64,000 nt of DNA from Hyphomonas sp. (GTDB taxonomy: Bacteria; Pseudomonadota; Alphaproteobacteria; Caulobacterales; Hyphomonadaceae). The notes below the pieces were generated by a model that was not told where the DNA came from, ran no database searches, and saw only the letters and a program-made list of their open reading frames with translations. Each line of letters starts with the position of its first letter. Within the stretch, counting starts at the first letter, position 1. Below, one piece after another: positions 35,864-45,745 of this stretch. The stretch is from contig CP051229.1 of the NCBI GenBank assembly GCA_017792365.1, positions 1,798,001 to 1,862,000 on the forward strand, in the 5' to 3' direction. A program made the position numbers and the translations under genes.

Positions 35864-36004
35864 GTGTCCACGAAACGGACTTTCCAACCCAGCAACCTCA
35901 AGCGCAAGCGGCGCCACGGCTTCCGTTCGCGTATGGCCACCAAGAATGGCCGCAAGGTGCTGGCCCGCCGCCGCGCGAAGGGCCGCAAGCGCATCAGCGC
36001 TTGA
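35864..36004 (+). CDS. rpmH: 50S ribosomal protein L34
   Basis: The 46-residue L34, starting at GTG 35864: [20 protein letters not shown], then [20 protein letters not shown] and RKRISA. This is a near-textbook L34 sequence. GAGG lies 9 bases upstream. Its stop overlaps the TTG start of rnpA (TTGA), the conserved rpmH-rnpA arrangement, so both are made from one transcript. Confidence 0.98.
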   Translation: MSTKRTFQPSNLKRKRRHGFRSRMATKNGRKVLARRRAKGRKRISA

Positions 36005-36462
36005 CCAACCCGCCTGCCGCAGCATCCAGCGGGCGCCCCTACAACCTGACCACGCCCGGACTCCGGAAACTCACCCGGCGCAGCGAATATCTGTTTGTCG
36101 CCAGGGGTCTGGACGAAAGACGGCGCAACCTGGTGGTTCAGGCCCGCCGCCACGAACCGGAACGCGAGGCCTGCGGATTGGGATTCACCGCCACCAAGAA
36201 GGTCGGCAACGCCGTCATCCGCAACCGCTCCCGCCGCCGCCTGAGGGAAGCCGCACGGAAACTCCTGCCTCAACACGGCCTCACATCTGTGGATTATGTC
36301 TTCATAGCGCGCCAAGACACCGCAGAATGCCCCTGGGGCGCCTTGCTTGACGATATGGAAAGCGCATTGGTAAGCCTCCGCGGCCGGATAGAAGCTGGCG
36401 AAAACCCCCAGCGCACGCCCAGAGACAGGCGACAGGCGCGTTCCAAACGACCGAAGGCCTGA
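36001..36462 (+). CDS. rnpA: Ribonuclease P protein component
   Basis: Protein subunit of RNase P, which trims the 5' leader of tRNA precursors. The conserved RNR signature is visible in [20 protein letters not shown] followed by REAARKLL, and a basic region and FIARQDTAE complete the fold. It starts at TTG 36001 overlapping rpmH; 153 residues, slightly long because of an N-terminal extension and a basic C-terminal tail ([14 protein letters not shown]). yidC follows after 4 bases; the small yidD gene often found between them is absent. Confidence 0.94.
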   Translation: MTNPPAAASSGRPYNLTTPGLRKLTRRSEYLFVARGLDERRRNLVVQARRHEPEREACGLGFTATKKVGNAVIRNRSRRRLREAARKLLPQHGLTSVDYVFIARQDTAECPWGALLDDMESALVSLRGRIEAGENPQRTPRDRRQARSKRPKA

Positions 36463-36466
36463 TCCG

Positions 36467-38305
36467 ATGGAACAGCAAGACCAGCGAAATTTCCTGCTGG
36501 CGATCGTCCTGATGTTCGGCCTGCTCCTGGGCTGGCAGTTCTTTTTCATTGAGCCGCAACAGCGCGCCGCCCGGCAGGCGCAGGAACGTGCGGCGTCCGA
36601 ACAGACGACCCAGATCCCGCAACCCAACGTCTCCGCGACGCTCCGCCCCCACGACGACGTCGTGACCGAAGAGGCCACGGCCGGCACGCGCGTTGAACTC
36701 GACACCCCCTCGATGGATGGCTCGATCTCGCTGCGCGGCGGTCGCATCGATGATGTCCGCCTGAAGAATTACTACGAGACGGTCGAAGCCAGGGAAGCCG
36801 GCGATCCCTCCGGCGAAGTCATCCTGATGTCGCCCGACGGCTCCGAACGCGCCTTCTACGCCGTCGTGAACTGGCGCAGCCCCGCCTCTTCGATGGCCGG
36901 CAAGCTGCCCGCCGACAATGCGCTGTGGACCCAGACCAGCGAAGGCATGCTGACGCCGTCCAATCCGCTCGACATGCGCTGGTCCGGCGACGCCGTCACC
37001 ATCGATCGCCGCATCGAGATCGACCAGGACTACATGTTCACGGTCACCGACACGCTGACCAACAATTCCGGCGAGCCGGTCGACGTCCAGCCCGTCGCCT
37101 ACATGATGCAGAACTCCCTGCCGGAACTGCTCAGCCCGCCGCCGCAGGCCCACGCCGGCGTCATCGGCATGTACGGCCCGGACCGCAAAAACCAGACCCA
37201 GAAGTACAAGGAACTGGCCAAGGCGCCGACCAACCCCAAGAAGGCCGTCAGCGAAGAGGCCAACGAAGGCTGGATCGGCCTCACCACCAAATACTGGATG
37301 GCCGCCGCGATCCCCGAACAGGGCGAGCCGGTCTCGATGTCCGCCACCGCCCTCAACGCCAACGGCCGCACCACCTTCCGCGCCGGCTACGCAGCCTCGC
37401 CCTACGCCGTCGCCCCGGGCGAAAGCCTCACCAAGTCCACCCGCATCTTCGCCGGCGCCAAGCGCGTCGAGGTTCTGGAGCGCTACCAGAAGGAAGAAGG
37501 CGTCCCGGACTTCACCAATGCGGTCGACTGGTCGTGGCTCTGGTTCATCACCAAGCCCTTCTTCTGGACCATGAAATTCTTCGAGGGCCACCTCGGCAAT
37601 TTCGGCCTCGCCATCCTCGCCCTCACGGTCTGCGTGAAGCTCGTCTTCTTCCCGATGCAGTGGAAGATGTACGAAGCCATGTCGAAGATGCGCAAACTGG
37701 CGCCCGAGATGAAGGCCATCCAGGAGCGCTTCAAGGCGGACAAGCAGCGCCAGCAGCAGGAGATCATGGCGCTCTACAAGAAGGAGAAGGCCAACCCCCT
37801 CTCCGGCTGTCTGCCGATGATCCCGCAGATGTTCGTCTTCTACGCCCTGTTCCAGACGCTCTCGGCAACGATCGAGATGCGCCACACGCCGTTCTACGGC
37901 TGGATCAAGAACATGTCGGCGCCAGACCCCACATCGATCTGGAACCTGTTCGGCCTCCTGCCGTTCGAGCCCGCGGCTGTGCCCCTCATCGGATGGCTGA
38001 TCGGCGGTACCGGCCTGCTCGCCATCGGCCTCTGGCCGATCATCTACGGCATTACGATGTTCGCCCTGCAGGGCATGTCGACCCCGCCGACCGACCCGAT
38101 GCAGAAGGCCATCATGCGTTTCCTGCCGCTGGTCTTCCTGTTCATCTTCGCAGGCTTCGCCGCCGGCCTCGTGATCTACTGGTGCTGGTCCAACATCATC
38201 ACGATGATCCAGCAGTATTACATCATGCGGAAGAACGGCGTCGAAACCGAGTTCGACAAGTTCATCAAGAAGCACGTCTTCAAGACCAAGGCCCCCGCCG
38301 AATAG
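36467..38305 (+). CDS. yidC: Membrane protein insertase YidC
   Basis: Inner-membrane insertase (Oxa1 family), 612 residues. It has an N-terminal helix (NFLLAIVLMFGLLLGWQFFF), a large periplasmic beta-supersandwich domain (residues about 60-340), and the conserved five-helix core with LAILALTVCVKLVFFPMQWK, NPLSGCLPMIPQMFVFYALF and FVFLFIFAGFAAGLVIYW-like stretches near the end. It inserts membrane proteins alone or with SecYEG and SRP. It lies in the rpmH-rnpA-yidC-engB operon; engB starts 9 bases later. Confidence 0.97.
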   Translation: MEQQDQRNFLLAIVLMFGLLLGWQFFFIEPQQRAARQAQERAASEQTTQIPQPNVSATLRPHDDVVTEEATAGTRVELDTPSMDGSISLRGGRIDDVRLKNYYETVEAREAGDPSGEVILMSPDGSERAFYAVVNWRSPASSMAGKLPADNALWTQTSEGMLTPSNPLDMRWSGDAVTIDRRIEIDQDYMFTVTDTLTNNSGEPVDVQPVAYMMQNSLPELLSPPPQAHAGVIGMYGPDRKNQTQKYKELAKAPTNPKKAVSEEANEGWIGLTTKYWMAAAIPEQGEPVSMSATALNANGRTTFRAGYAASPYAVAPGESLTKSTRIFAGAKRVEVLERYQKEEGVPDFTNAVDWSWLWFITKPFFWTMKFFEGHLGNFGLAILALTVCVKLVFFPMQWKMYEAMSKMRKLAPEMKAIQERFKADKQRQQQEIMALYKKEKANPLSGCLPMIPQMFVFYALFQTLSATIEMRHTPFYGWIKNMSAPDPTSIWNLFGLLPFEPAAVPLIGWLIGGTGLLAIGLWPIIYGITMFALQGMSTPPTDPMQKAIMRFLPLVFLFIFAGFAAGLVIYWCWSNIITMIQQYYIMRKNGVETEFDKFIKKHVFKTKAPAE

Positions 38306-38314
38306 GACGCTGCA

Positions 38315-38977
38315 ATGGCGGACCCTGACGGCGCGCCGGACAAAGACGAGACCTACACCGACGACCAGATCGAAGCCGGCCGGCTCCTGTTCGCAGGACC
38401 GGTCGATTTCGTCATGGGCGCCGCCCGCCTCGAACAGCTCCCGGAAGCCGACCGCCCCGAGATCGCCTTCGCCGGCCGCTCCAATGTCGGCAAGTCCAGC
38501 CTGATCAACGCCCTCACCGGCCGCAAGACGCTGGCGCGCACCTCCAACACGCCGGGCCGCACGCAACAGCTCAACTATTTCGACCTCGGCGAAGGCCGTC
38601 TCTACCTCGTCGACCTGCCTGGCTACGGCTTCGCCCAGGCCCCGAAGAAGGCCGTCAACCAGTGGTCGCGCGTCACCATGAACTACCTGCGCGGCCGCCC
38701 CACCCTGAAGCGCGTCTTCATCCTGATCGACGCCCGCCGCGGCGTCGGCGAAGTCGACAAGGGCGTCATGAAACAGCTCGACGACGCCGCCGTCATCTAT
38801 CAGGTCATCCTCACCAAGACCGACAAGCTGAAGGCGAAGGAACGCGACACCGTCATGGCCAAGGCGCTAACCGCCATCGCCAAACGCCCCGCAGCCCACC
38901 CCGTCGTGATGGCCACATCCAGCGAGAAAGGCTCTGGCGTCGAAGAGCTGCGCGCCGAGATCAGCCTCCTCAACTAG
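38315..38977 (+). CDS. engB: Ribosome biogenesis GTP-binding protein EngB/YihA/YsxC
   Basis: Essential GTPase for late 50S subunit assembly, 220 residues. The G motifs are G1 FAGRSNVGKSSLINALTG, G2/G3 around TPGRTQQLNYFDLGEGRLYL and VDLPGYGFA, G4 LTKTDKLK, and G5 MATSSEKG. The N-terminal extension DGAPDKDETYTDDQIEAGRL is typical of alphaproteobacterial forms. It is coupled behind yidC. Confidence 0.96.
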   Translation: MADPDGAPDKDETYTDDQIEAGRLLFAGPVDFVMGAARLEQLPEADRPEIAFAGRSNVGKSSLINALTGRKTLARTSNTPGRTQQLNYFDLGEGRLYLVDLPGYGFAQAPKKAVNQWSRVTMNYLRGRPTLKRVFILIDARRGVGEVDKGVMKQLDDAAVIYQVILTKTDKLKAKERDTVMAKALTAIAKRPAAHPVVMATSSEKGSGVEELRAEISLLN

Positions 38978-39058
38978 CCGCTGACCCAACGTAATCCGAC
39001 GGCTACGTTGACCGCACGGCATGATTGCCGACGGTGAATCCTCCACGCTAAGCTGCGC

Positions 39059-40201
39059 ATGATGAAAAACGCCGCGACCTTCCTGACCGACGCTGAAGTG
39101 ATGGAGCGCGTGCTCTCCCACATCGACAACGCCGACACCGATCGCGGTGAAACCATCTGGCGCGAGCCGGTCGCGAACTACCTGTCAGAAGACCGCCTCG
39201 CCGCCGAACGCGCCATGATCGCCAGCGCGCCAATGGCGTTTTGCCCGTCCATCTGCCTTGAGGACGTCGGCTCCTACTTCGCGCGCGACGTCGCCGGCCT
39301 GTCGCTCGTCGCCGTCCGCGGCCACGACCGCACCGTGCGCGTCTTCAAGAATGCCTGCCGGCACCGCGGCGCCCAGCTCGTCCAGGGCGCCGGCTGCAAG
39401 CGCGCGCTGGTCTGCCCCTATCACGGCTGGGCCTACCGGCTCGACGGCTGCCTGCAGAGCATACCGGGAGAGGACGGGTTCGACGGCATCGACAAGTCCA
39501 CCCACGGCCTCGTCGAACTCCCCACGGTCGAACGCAACGGCTTCGTCTTCGTCACCCTCGACCCATCGCAAGGTGCGCACGCGGACAGCGTCGCCATCCT
39601 CGATGCGCTGCCCGCATTCTTCGGCCCCGACTACAAGCTCTTCAACGTCGCCGAAACCGTCATCGAAGCAAACTGGAAACTCCACGTCGAGAGCTTCATC
39701 GAGGGCTACCACATCCGCCACGCCCACCCGGAAACTTTCTTCCCGCTGGGCTTCGACAACCTGAACGTCGTCGAACTCTGCGGCCCCCACGCGCGCGTCA
39801 CCTACCCCTTCCGCCGCATCGAGCGGCTACGCGACGTGCCGCCCGCCGAACGCGACCCAAGCCAGGTGATGTCCTATCTCTACCACCTCTTCCCCAACAC
39901 CATCGTCAGCGTGCTCTCGCACCACACCAACGTCCTGCTGCTCGATCCCGTCTCCACCAGCCAGACCCGCCAGATCATGTTCCAGCTCGCGCATGGAAAC
40001 GACGAGGCTGCATTGGAGGACGCCCGGCGCGACGCCGACTTCGTCACCACCACCGGCGTCAACGAAGACCTCGCCCTCGTCACCAGCATCCAGCGCAGCC
40101 TGAATACGGGCGCCAACGACCACCTGACATTCGGCAAGTTCGAAGCCGCCATCGCGCACTTCCACAAGACCTTGTCAGAAACGCTGCCCGCCCCCACCTG
40201 A
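39059..40201 (+). CDS. Aromatic-ring-hydroxylating-type Rieske oxygenase, alpha subunit
   Basis: A 380-residue Rieske non-heme iron oxygenase subunit. The Rieske [2Fe-2S] motif is NACRHRGAQLVQG followed by CPYHGWAYRLDG. The mononuclear iron site is in ETVIEANWKLHVESFIEGYH followed by IRHAHPETF. Such proteins add oxygen to aromatic rings or demethylate amines; the single-gene setting, without beta subunit or reductase, leaves the substrate open. Two ATGs in tandem mark the start. Confidence 0.9.
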   Translation: MMKNAATFLTDAEVMERVLSHIDNADTDRGETIWREPVANYLSEDRLAAERAMIASAPMAFCPSICLEDVGSYFARDVAGLSLVAVRGHDRTVRVFKNACRHRGAQLVQGAGCKRALVCPYHGWAYRLDGCLQSIPGEDGFDGIDKSTHGLVELPTVERNGFVFVTLDPSQGAHADSVAILDALPAFFGPDYKLFNVAETVIEANWKLHVESFIEGYHIRHAHPETFFPLGFDNLNVVELCGPHARVTYPFRRIERLRDVPPAERDPSQVMSYLYHLFPNTIVSVLSHHTNVLLLDPVSTSQTRQIMFQLAHGNDEAALEDARRDADFVTTTGVNEDLALVTSIQRSLNTGANDHLTFGKFEAAIAHFHKTLSETLPAPT

Positions 40202-40271
40202 CGCCGGGATTAACCGCCCATGCGGCCCATCCGGACGCACAGTCCGGACAGGCCGCAGGCCGTCTCCGCGA

Positions 40272-41009
40272 TCAGTTCGCCGTAGCAAACTCGATCGCAA
40301 ACGGATCGTTCTCCGGATCGCTGTTCCACTCATACTCCAGCGACTTCGCCAGCATCTCGGCCTGATCCTTGCCCTTCAGCCGCGCGATCAGGCCCAGCGC
40401 CATATCAGTCCCCGCAGAAACGCCGGAGGACGTGATGTACTTCCCATCCTCCACCCAGCGCGCGCTGCCCTGCCAGTCGACGCTCGGGTCCTGCTGCACG
40501 GCCAGCGAGAAGAACGCCTTGTTCGACGTCGCCTTCCTGCCAGACAACAGACCCGCCTTCGCCAGCAAGGCCGACCCCGTGCAGACGGACGTCGTCAGCG
40601 TGCTGGTCGCGTCAACTTTCCGGATGAAGTCGAGGTAGGCCTCGTTGTTCAGCTCAACCAGCGTGCCGTTTCCGCCCGGCACCATCAGGATGTCGATCTC
40701 CGGCGCATCGGCGAAGCTGTATTGCGCCACCGCTTCGATGCCCTGCTGCGCCGACGCGACGGGACCAGCCGTCTCGGCCACCATCACCACTTCAAAGTCC
40801 GGCACATAGGCCCACATCTCGACCGGCCCGAACACGTCGAGCAGTTCAAAGCCGGGATAGAGCGCAACCCCGACAACCGTCTTCTCCGAGCTCGCCGCCT
40901 CCTGCTGGGCGACAGCAGCCGGTGCCAACAAAAGCCCGATAGAGGCCGCAACAGCGATGACAGGACGCGCCAGCGCCCTGCGAATTTCAGTCCAGGTATG
41001 ACGTGACAT
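40272..41009 (-). CDS. Exported DJ-1/PfpI family protein
   Basis: A 245-residue protein of the DJ-1/PfpI superfamily preceded by a signal peptide (VIAVAASIGLLLAPAAVAQQ), so it acts outside the cytoplasm, which is unusual for this mainly cytoplasmic family. The nucleophile cysteine is in LTTSVCTGSALLAKAGLLSG, and the fold start is VVGVALYPGFELLDVFGPVE. The sequence fits the isonitrile-hydratase/AraC-N-like branch; no reaction can be assigned. ATG 41009 has GGAG 7 bases upstream. It lies downstream of a putative copper-related pair on the same strand. Confidence 0.85.
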   Translation of the reverse strand: MSRHTWTEIRRALARPVIAVAASIGLLLAPAAVAQQEAASSEKTVVGVALYPGFELLDVFGPVEMWAYVPDFEVVMVAETAGPVASAQQGIEAVAQYSFADAPEIDILMVPGGNGTLVELNNEAYLDFIRKVDATSTLTTSVCTGSALLAKAGLLSGRKATSNKAFFSLAVQQDPSVDWQGSARWVEDGKYITSSGVSAGTDMALGLIARLKGKDQAEMLAKSLEYEWNSDPENDPFAIEFATAN

Positions 41010-41074
41010 TTCATGTCTCCAGATCTGGCCGCAGAAGCGGCGCAGGAAAAAATGTGAAAGGGAAGCGGCCATGA

Positions 41075-42160
41075 TCACCAGGCCTTCTGCCAGCCGATGG
41101 TGAAGGTCGCATCGGTCTCAAGTTGCGGCCCGTTGAGATCGCGATAGAGCGGCAGGCCAACCTCGGCGGCCAGACGATGCCCGCTCAGCGCGCCCTCCTG
41201 CCCAACCAGGTTGACGCCAAACAACGCCTCCACGATCTCACCGCCGTAATTGTCCGGATCGGCCGTCTGAACGGGCGCCATGATCGCCGGGTCCATACCT
41301 TCGATCTGCCCGATCGAAGACGCCTTCAGCCGCGCCGAAAGCGATATCCAGCTCTCAACCTCGTAGGCGATCCAGCCCGTCGCAGCGAACCGGTCGCCCA
41401 GCGTATAGCCCTCGTCGTTCTCATCCAGCCGAATGACTGCAGAGGCCTGCGCGCCCCACCCCAGCCGGCCGGACCGCTCCTGATAGGTCAGCGCAGGTTT
41501 CACATCGAACGTGCCGGAGCCAAGCTGCATGGCGTATGGCATGCGCGGCGACGGCGTCATCCCCATCGGCGTCAGGATCTGCGCCGTCTCCTCGATCGAA
41601 CCGGTCGGCAGCGACAGCCCGAGATTGAGATTGATCTGGCGCTCCGCCCGCGACCCGTCATCAAGCCCGATGATTGCGGTCACGCTGGTATCGCCGATGC
41701 CCTCGGACGACGTCGAGAACCCGCCAAGCACATTGGTCCCCATCCCGCCCATATAGGTGATGTGGTCCATGTCGTTGCTGAGGAAGTTCACCATCCCCAT
41801 CAGCGTCACGCGGTCGCTCAGCCCGTACATGCCGCCAAGCATGTGCATGTCCATCGTCATCTGCGTCGGCACGACGCGCAGCGTCGGCGGCTGGCCCGGA
41901 TTGCCGAAGAAGCGGTTCGGCACACTGGTCGCCACCTGGTCCGGCGTCAGCGAATCCGTGCCGTCCCGCACGCCGTCCATGTCCATCCGCATGAAGCGGT
42001 ACGACGCCATCCACTCGCCCTTCTTGTGGCGGTGATCGCCCATCACGCCGATCGGCGCGTGCTCCATGGCGCGTGGCGATTTCTCCTCATCTTCGTGCGC
42101 GTACGCGGGCGCACACAGGGCGACGGCAATCGCCGCGCCCAGACATGTCTTGAGATACAT
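41075..42160 (-). CDS. Methionine-rich outer-membrane transporter-like protein
   Basis: A 361-residue exported protein (signal TCLGAAIAVALCAPAYAHED) with beta-barrel character and an aromatic-ended C-terminus (TFTIGWQKAW). It is strikingly rich in Met and His near the N-terminus (AMEHAPIGVMGDHRHKKGEW, FMRMDMDGV, MTMDMHMLGGMYG, NDMDHITYMGGMG), a pattern linked to Cu(I)-binding proteins. It resembles the 'transporter' barrel family (phenol-meta-pathway/alginate-like) that often accompanies copper genes. The DUF2946 gene lies 59 bases upstream on the same strand. A copper role is inferred. Confidence 0.75.
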   Translation of the reverse strand: MYLKTCLGAAIAVALCAPAYAHEDEEKSPRAMEHAPIGVMGDHRHKKGEWMASYRFMRMDMDGVRDGTDSLTPDQVATSVPNRFFGNPGQPPTLRVVPTQMTMDMHMLGGMYGLSDRVTLMGMVNFLSNDMDHITYMGGMGTNVLGGFSTSSEGIGDTSVTAIIGLDDGSRAERQINLNLGLSLPTGSIEETAQILTPMGMTPSPRMPYAMQLGSGTFDVKPALTYQERSGRLGWGAQASAVIRLDENDEGYTLGDRFAATGWIAYEVESWISLSARLKASSIGQIEGMDPAIMAPVQTADPDNYGGEIVEALFGVNLVGQEGALSGHRLAAEVGLPLYRDLNGPQLETDATFTIGWQKAW

Positions 42161-42218
42161 CTCGATTGATCCTTCAAAAGCAGAACACGCTCCGCACAAA
42201 GCGGAGCAGCAAACAGGT

Positions 42219-42593
42219 TCAGGCTTTCAAGGAAGCAGGCGGTCCCAGCGGCGGCGCCCCGGGCCACAAGGGGGATGCCGGATCAACCAGCGATGCTGGC
42301 GTCAGCAGCCTGGCGACAACCGCCTCGGCCAGCCACGTCGGCAGAATGGGCGCGGGCGCCAATGCCACGGCAACCGACACGCACGCGCCGCAACACGTTT
42401 CCATGCTGGTGTCGGACGGAACCGGATCGCCGATCCCGATATGGACCATTCCGCCATGGCCATCGCCGCACATCGGCACGTCGATGGAATCGGGCGAACG
42501 CAACTGGACATGCGCCTGGGCGCCGTTGGCGGTCATCCCCGCGGCGGCGACAAGCAGCGCGATCACGCGCAGGAAGGATGTCCATCCCTTCAT
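42219..42593 (-). CDS. DUF2946-like exported protein
   Basis: A 124-residue protein with a signal peptide (SFLRVIALLVAAAGMTANGA) and a His/Cys motif set: DVPMCGDGHGGMVHIG, then METCCGACVSVAVALAPAPI. This arrangement is typical of DUF2946 proteins, which are often found beside copper-responsive genes. A second hydrophobic stretch follows the CCGAC motif. ATG 42593 is chosen; an in-frame ATG 18 bases upstream is possible. It probably forms an operon with the Met-rich barrel protein downstream. Confidence 0.72.
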   Translation of the reverse strand: MKGWTSFLRVIALLVAAAGMTANGAQAHVQLRSPDSIDVPMCGDGHGGMVHIGIGDPVPSDTSMETCCGACVSVAVALAPAPILPTWLAEAVVARLLTPASLVDPASPLWPGAPPLGPPASLKA

Positions 42594-42786
42594 GGGATCC
42601 AGTTTAGTCATTCACGCGCAACAGTCTACCAGCCAACGCTCAGCGCGAGATGGCGGCGCGACAGGCGTCGCAAGCGTGTCAGCAGTCTCGCGCGATCGAT
42701 GAATTCTCGCCCGCATCATCTGGACATCACGGTCCAAGCGCCCCAAATGCACGCCACGCATTTATACGGGGGCGTTGAACAGATTC

Positions 42787-43713
<927 letters not shown>

Positions 43714-43747
43714 GCGATGCACGTGTCGATACCTCGCCCCAATCCAT

Positions 43748-43823
43748 GCTTCGACAAGCTCAGCATGAGGTTCGTTGGCGCCAAACCGGCCAAAGGGCCT
43801 CATCCTGAGCCCGTCGAAGGACG
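43748..43823. repeat. Inverted dispersed repeat between ABC genes
   Basis: Two arms related to CTTCGACAAGCTCAGCATGA (about 43750) and TCATCCTGAGCCCGTCGAAG (about 43801) are inverted copies of one another. This resembles a widespread alphaproteobacterial intergenic repeat. Sitting inside the ABC-transporter operon, it may form a hairpin in the transcript and adjust the ratio of ATPase to permease. Confidence 0.7.
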
Positions 43824-43852
43824 AGGCCCGCTCCCAGTTCAAGGCCAGCTCC

Positions 43853-44689
43853 ATGCCTGACACATCATCCCGCTCCGCTGCGCCTTCCGCCGCCGCCGAC
43901 GCAGCGCCCGCCCCCAAACCGCCTGCCTTCAACGCCTACGGCGTCTGGGCCATCTACAAGTTCGAGATGACGCGCACCCTGCGCACCTTCTGGCAGTCGA
44001 TCGCAACCCCGGTCGTCACCACCAGCCTCTACTTCGTCGTCTTCGGCTCAGCGATCGGTTCGCGCATCGAGGAAGTCGGCGGCGTCTCCTACGGCGCCTT
44101 CATCGTGCCCGGCCTCATCATGATGACGCTGTTCATGCAGTCACTGTTCAACGCATCCTTTGGCATCTACTTCCCGAAATTCACCGGCACCATCTACGAG
44201 ATCCTCTCCGCCCCGATCTCCTCCATGGAGATCGTCATGGCCTATGTCGGCGCAGCCGCGACCAAGTCGATCATCCTCGGCCTCATCATCCTCGCGACAG
44301 CCGCATTCTTCGTCGACCTCAATATCCAGCACCCGCTCTACATGGTCGGGTTCCTGGTGCTGATCGCGCTCACCTTCTCGCTGATGGGCTTCATCATCGG
44401 CATCTGGGGAACCAGCTTCGAGCACCTGAACTTCATACCCATGCTGATCGTCACCCCGCTCACCTTCCTCGGCGGCGCGTTCTACTCGATCGACATGCTG
44501 CCCGAGACCTGGCAGACCATCGCCCTGTTCAACCCCGTCGTGTACCTGATCTCGGGCTTCCGCTGGTCGTTCTACGGCGTCGGCGACGTCGGCGTCCTTC
44601 TGTCTCTTGGCATAACGCTGGGCATCTTCTTCGCCTGCCTCGGCGTCGTCGCCTGGATGTTCAAGACCGGCTACCGGCTGAAGACCTAA
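43853..44689 (+). CDS. ABC-2 type transporter permease
   Basis: A 278-residue membrane subunit of the exporter encoded with the preceding ATPase. It has six predicted helices, including [56 protein letters not shown] and [18 protein letters not shown]. The ABC-2 signature region is around [20 protein letters not shown] and [16 protein letters not shown]. The N-terminus is Ala/Pro-rich and cytoplasmic. ATG 43853 is the most likely start. Confidence 0.92.
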   Translation: MPDTSSRSAAPSAAADAAPAPKPPAFNAYGVWAIYKFEMTRTLRTFWQSIATPVVTTSLYFVVFGSAIGSRIEEVGGVSYGAFIVPGLIMMTLFMQSLFNASFGIYFPKFTGTIYEILSAPISSMEIVMAYVGAAATKSIILGLIILATAAFFVDLNIQHPLYMVGFLVLIALTFSLMGFIIGIWGTSFEHLNFIPMLIVTPLTFLGGAFYSIDMLPETWQTIALFNPVVYLISGFRWSFYGVGDVGVLLSLGITLGIFFACLGVVAWMFKTGYRLKT

Positions 44690-44730
44690 ACCCCCTTCAT
44701 CCCAGCCCCAAAACCCGTTAGAGCGGCGGG

Positions 44731-45660
44731 ATGACAAAGACCCCGTCCGCACCGCCCTCCGCGCCCCAGGCCGACGCCTTCCTGACAGCCAAAACGCTCT
44801 CGGAGGCCCTGCCCTATATCCAGCGCTACGATCGCGAGACCATCGTGATCAAGTATGGCGGTCACGCCATGGAGAACGAGGAGCTCGCCGCCCTCTTCGC
44901 CAAGGACGTCGTCCTGCTCAAGCTGCTCGGCATGAACCCCGTCGTCCTGCACGGCGGCGGCCCCCAGATCGGCCGCATGCTCGAAAAGCTCGGCATCGTC
45001 TCCACCTTTGAAGACGGCCTGCGCGTCACCGACGCCGCCTCGATGGAAATCGTCGAGATGGTCCTCTCCGGCGGCATCAACAAATCCATCGTCCGCGCCA
45101 TCAACGCCGCCGGCGGCAAGGCGGTCGGCCTCTCCGGCGCCGACGCCAACCTCATCACCGCCGTCAAGGCGACCCGCACCAAGAAGGACCCCGACAGCAA
45201 TATCGAGCGCGTCATCGACCTCGGCTATGTCGGCGAACCGGACAAGGTGGACCCGTCGGTCCTGAAGGCGCTGGCCGCCCAGATCGAGGATGACTTCATT
45301 CCCGTCGTCGCTCCCGTCGGCGTCGGCGAGGACGGCCGCAGCTTCAACATCAACGCCGACACGGCCGCCGGCGCGGTCGCCGCAGCGGTCGGCGCCAAAC
45401 GCCTCATGCTGCTCACCGACGTCGAAGGCGTCCTCGACGCCAAGGGCGAACTGGTCAAGCAGCTCAGCTGTGAACAGGCCAAAGCCCTGATCGCTGACGG
45501 AACTGCAAAAGGCGGTATGATTCCAAAGCTGGAAACGGCTATTCAGACGGTCGAACAGGGGGTCGAGGCCACCGTCATCCTCGATGGCCGCAAGCCGCAC
45601 GCCCTCCTCATGGAGTTGTTCACCCAGCATGGCTCAGGCACACTCATCCGCGGAAACTGA
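44731..45660 (+). CDS. argB: Acetylglutamate kinase
   Basis: Second step of arginine biosynthesis: phosphorylates N-acetylglutamate. 309 residues of the amino-acid-kinase fold. The N-terminal phosphate loop is [20 protein letters not shown], the substrate region is [20 protein letters not shown], the central loop is [18 protein letters not shown] and [14 protein letters not shown], and the C-terminal region is [20 protein letters not shown]. The N-terminal helix before the catalytic domain is that of arginine-inhibited hexameric forms, so feedback control is likely. The position downstream of yidC-engB is common in alphaproteobacteria. Confidence 0.96.
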   Translation: MTKTPSAPPSAPQADAFLTAKTLSEALPYIQRYDRETIVIKYGGHAMENEELAALFAKDVVLLKLLGMNPVVLHGGGPQIGRMLEKLGIVSTFEDGLRVTDAASMEIVEMVLSGGINKSIVRAINAAGGKAVGLSGADANLITAVKATRTKKDPDSNIERVIDLGYVGEPDKVDPSVLKALAAQIEDDFIPVVAPVGVGEDGRSFNINADTAAGAVAAAVGAKRLMLLTDVEGVLDAKGELVKQLSCEQAKALIADGTAKGGMIPKLETAIQTVEQGVEATVILDGRKPHALLMELFTQHGSGTLIRGN

Positions 45661-45745
45661 TGGTCTTATGGCCAACGCCGGGCCGATTTCTGGGCCAATT
45701 TCAGGGCCAAACATCGGGGAAGGGGCGGTGCGAACGGAGAACCCG

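Noticed and set aside
36302-38566. 754-residue open frame on the minus strand
   Set aside because: It is antisense to rnpA, yidC and engB and shows the Gly/Asp/His-rich composition of a mirror frame in GC-rich DNA, with no domain.
41123-42169. 348-residue plus-strand open frame
   Set aside because: Antisense to the Met-rich barrel gene, whose signal peptide and barrel strands are convincing.
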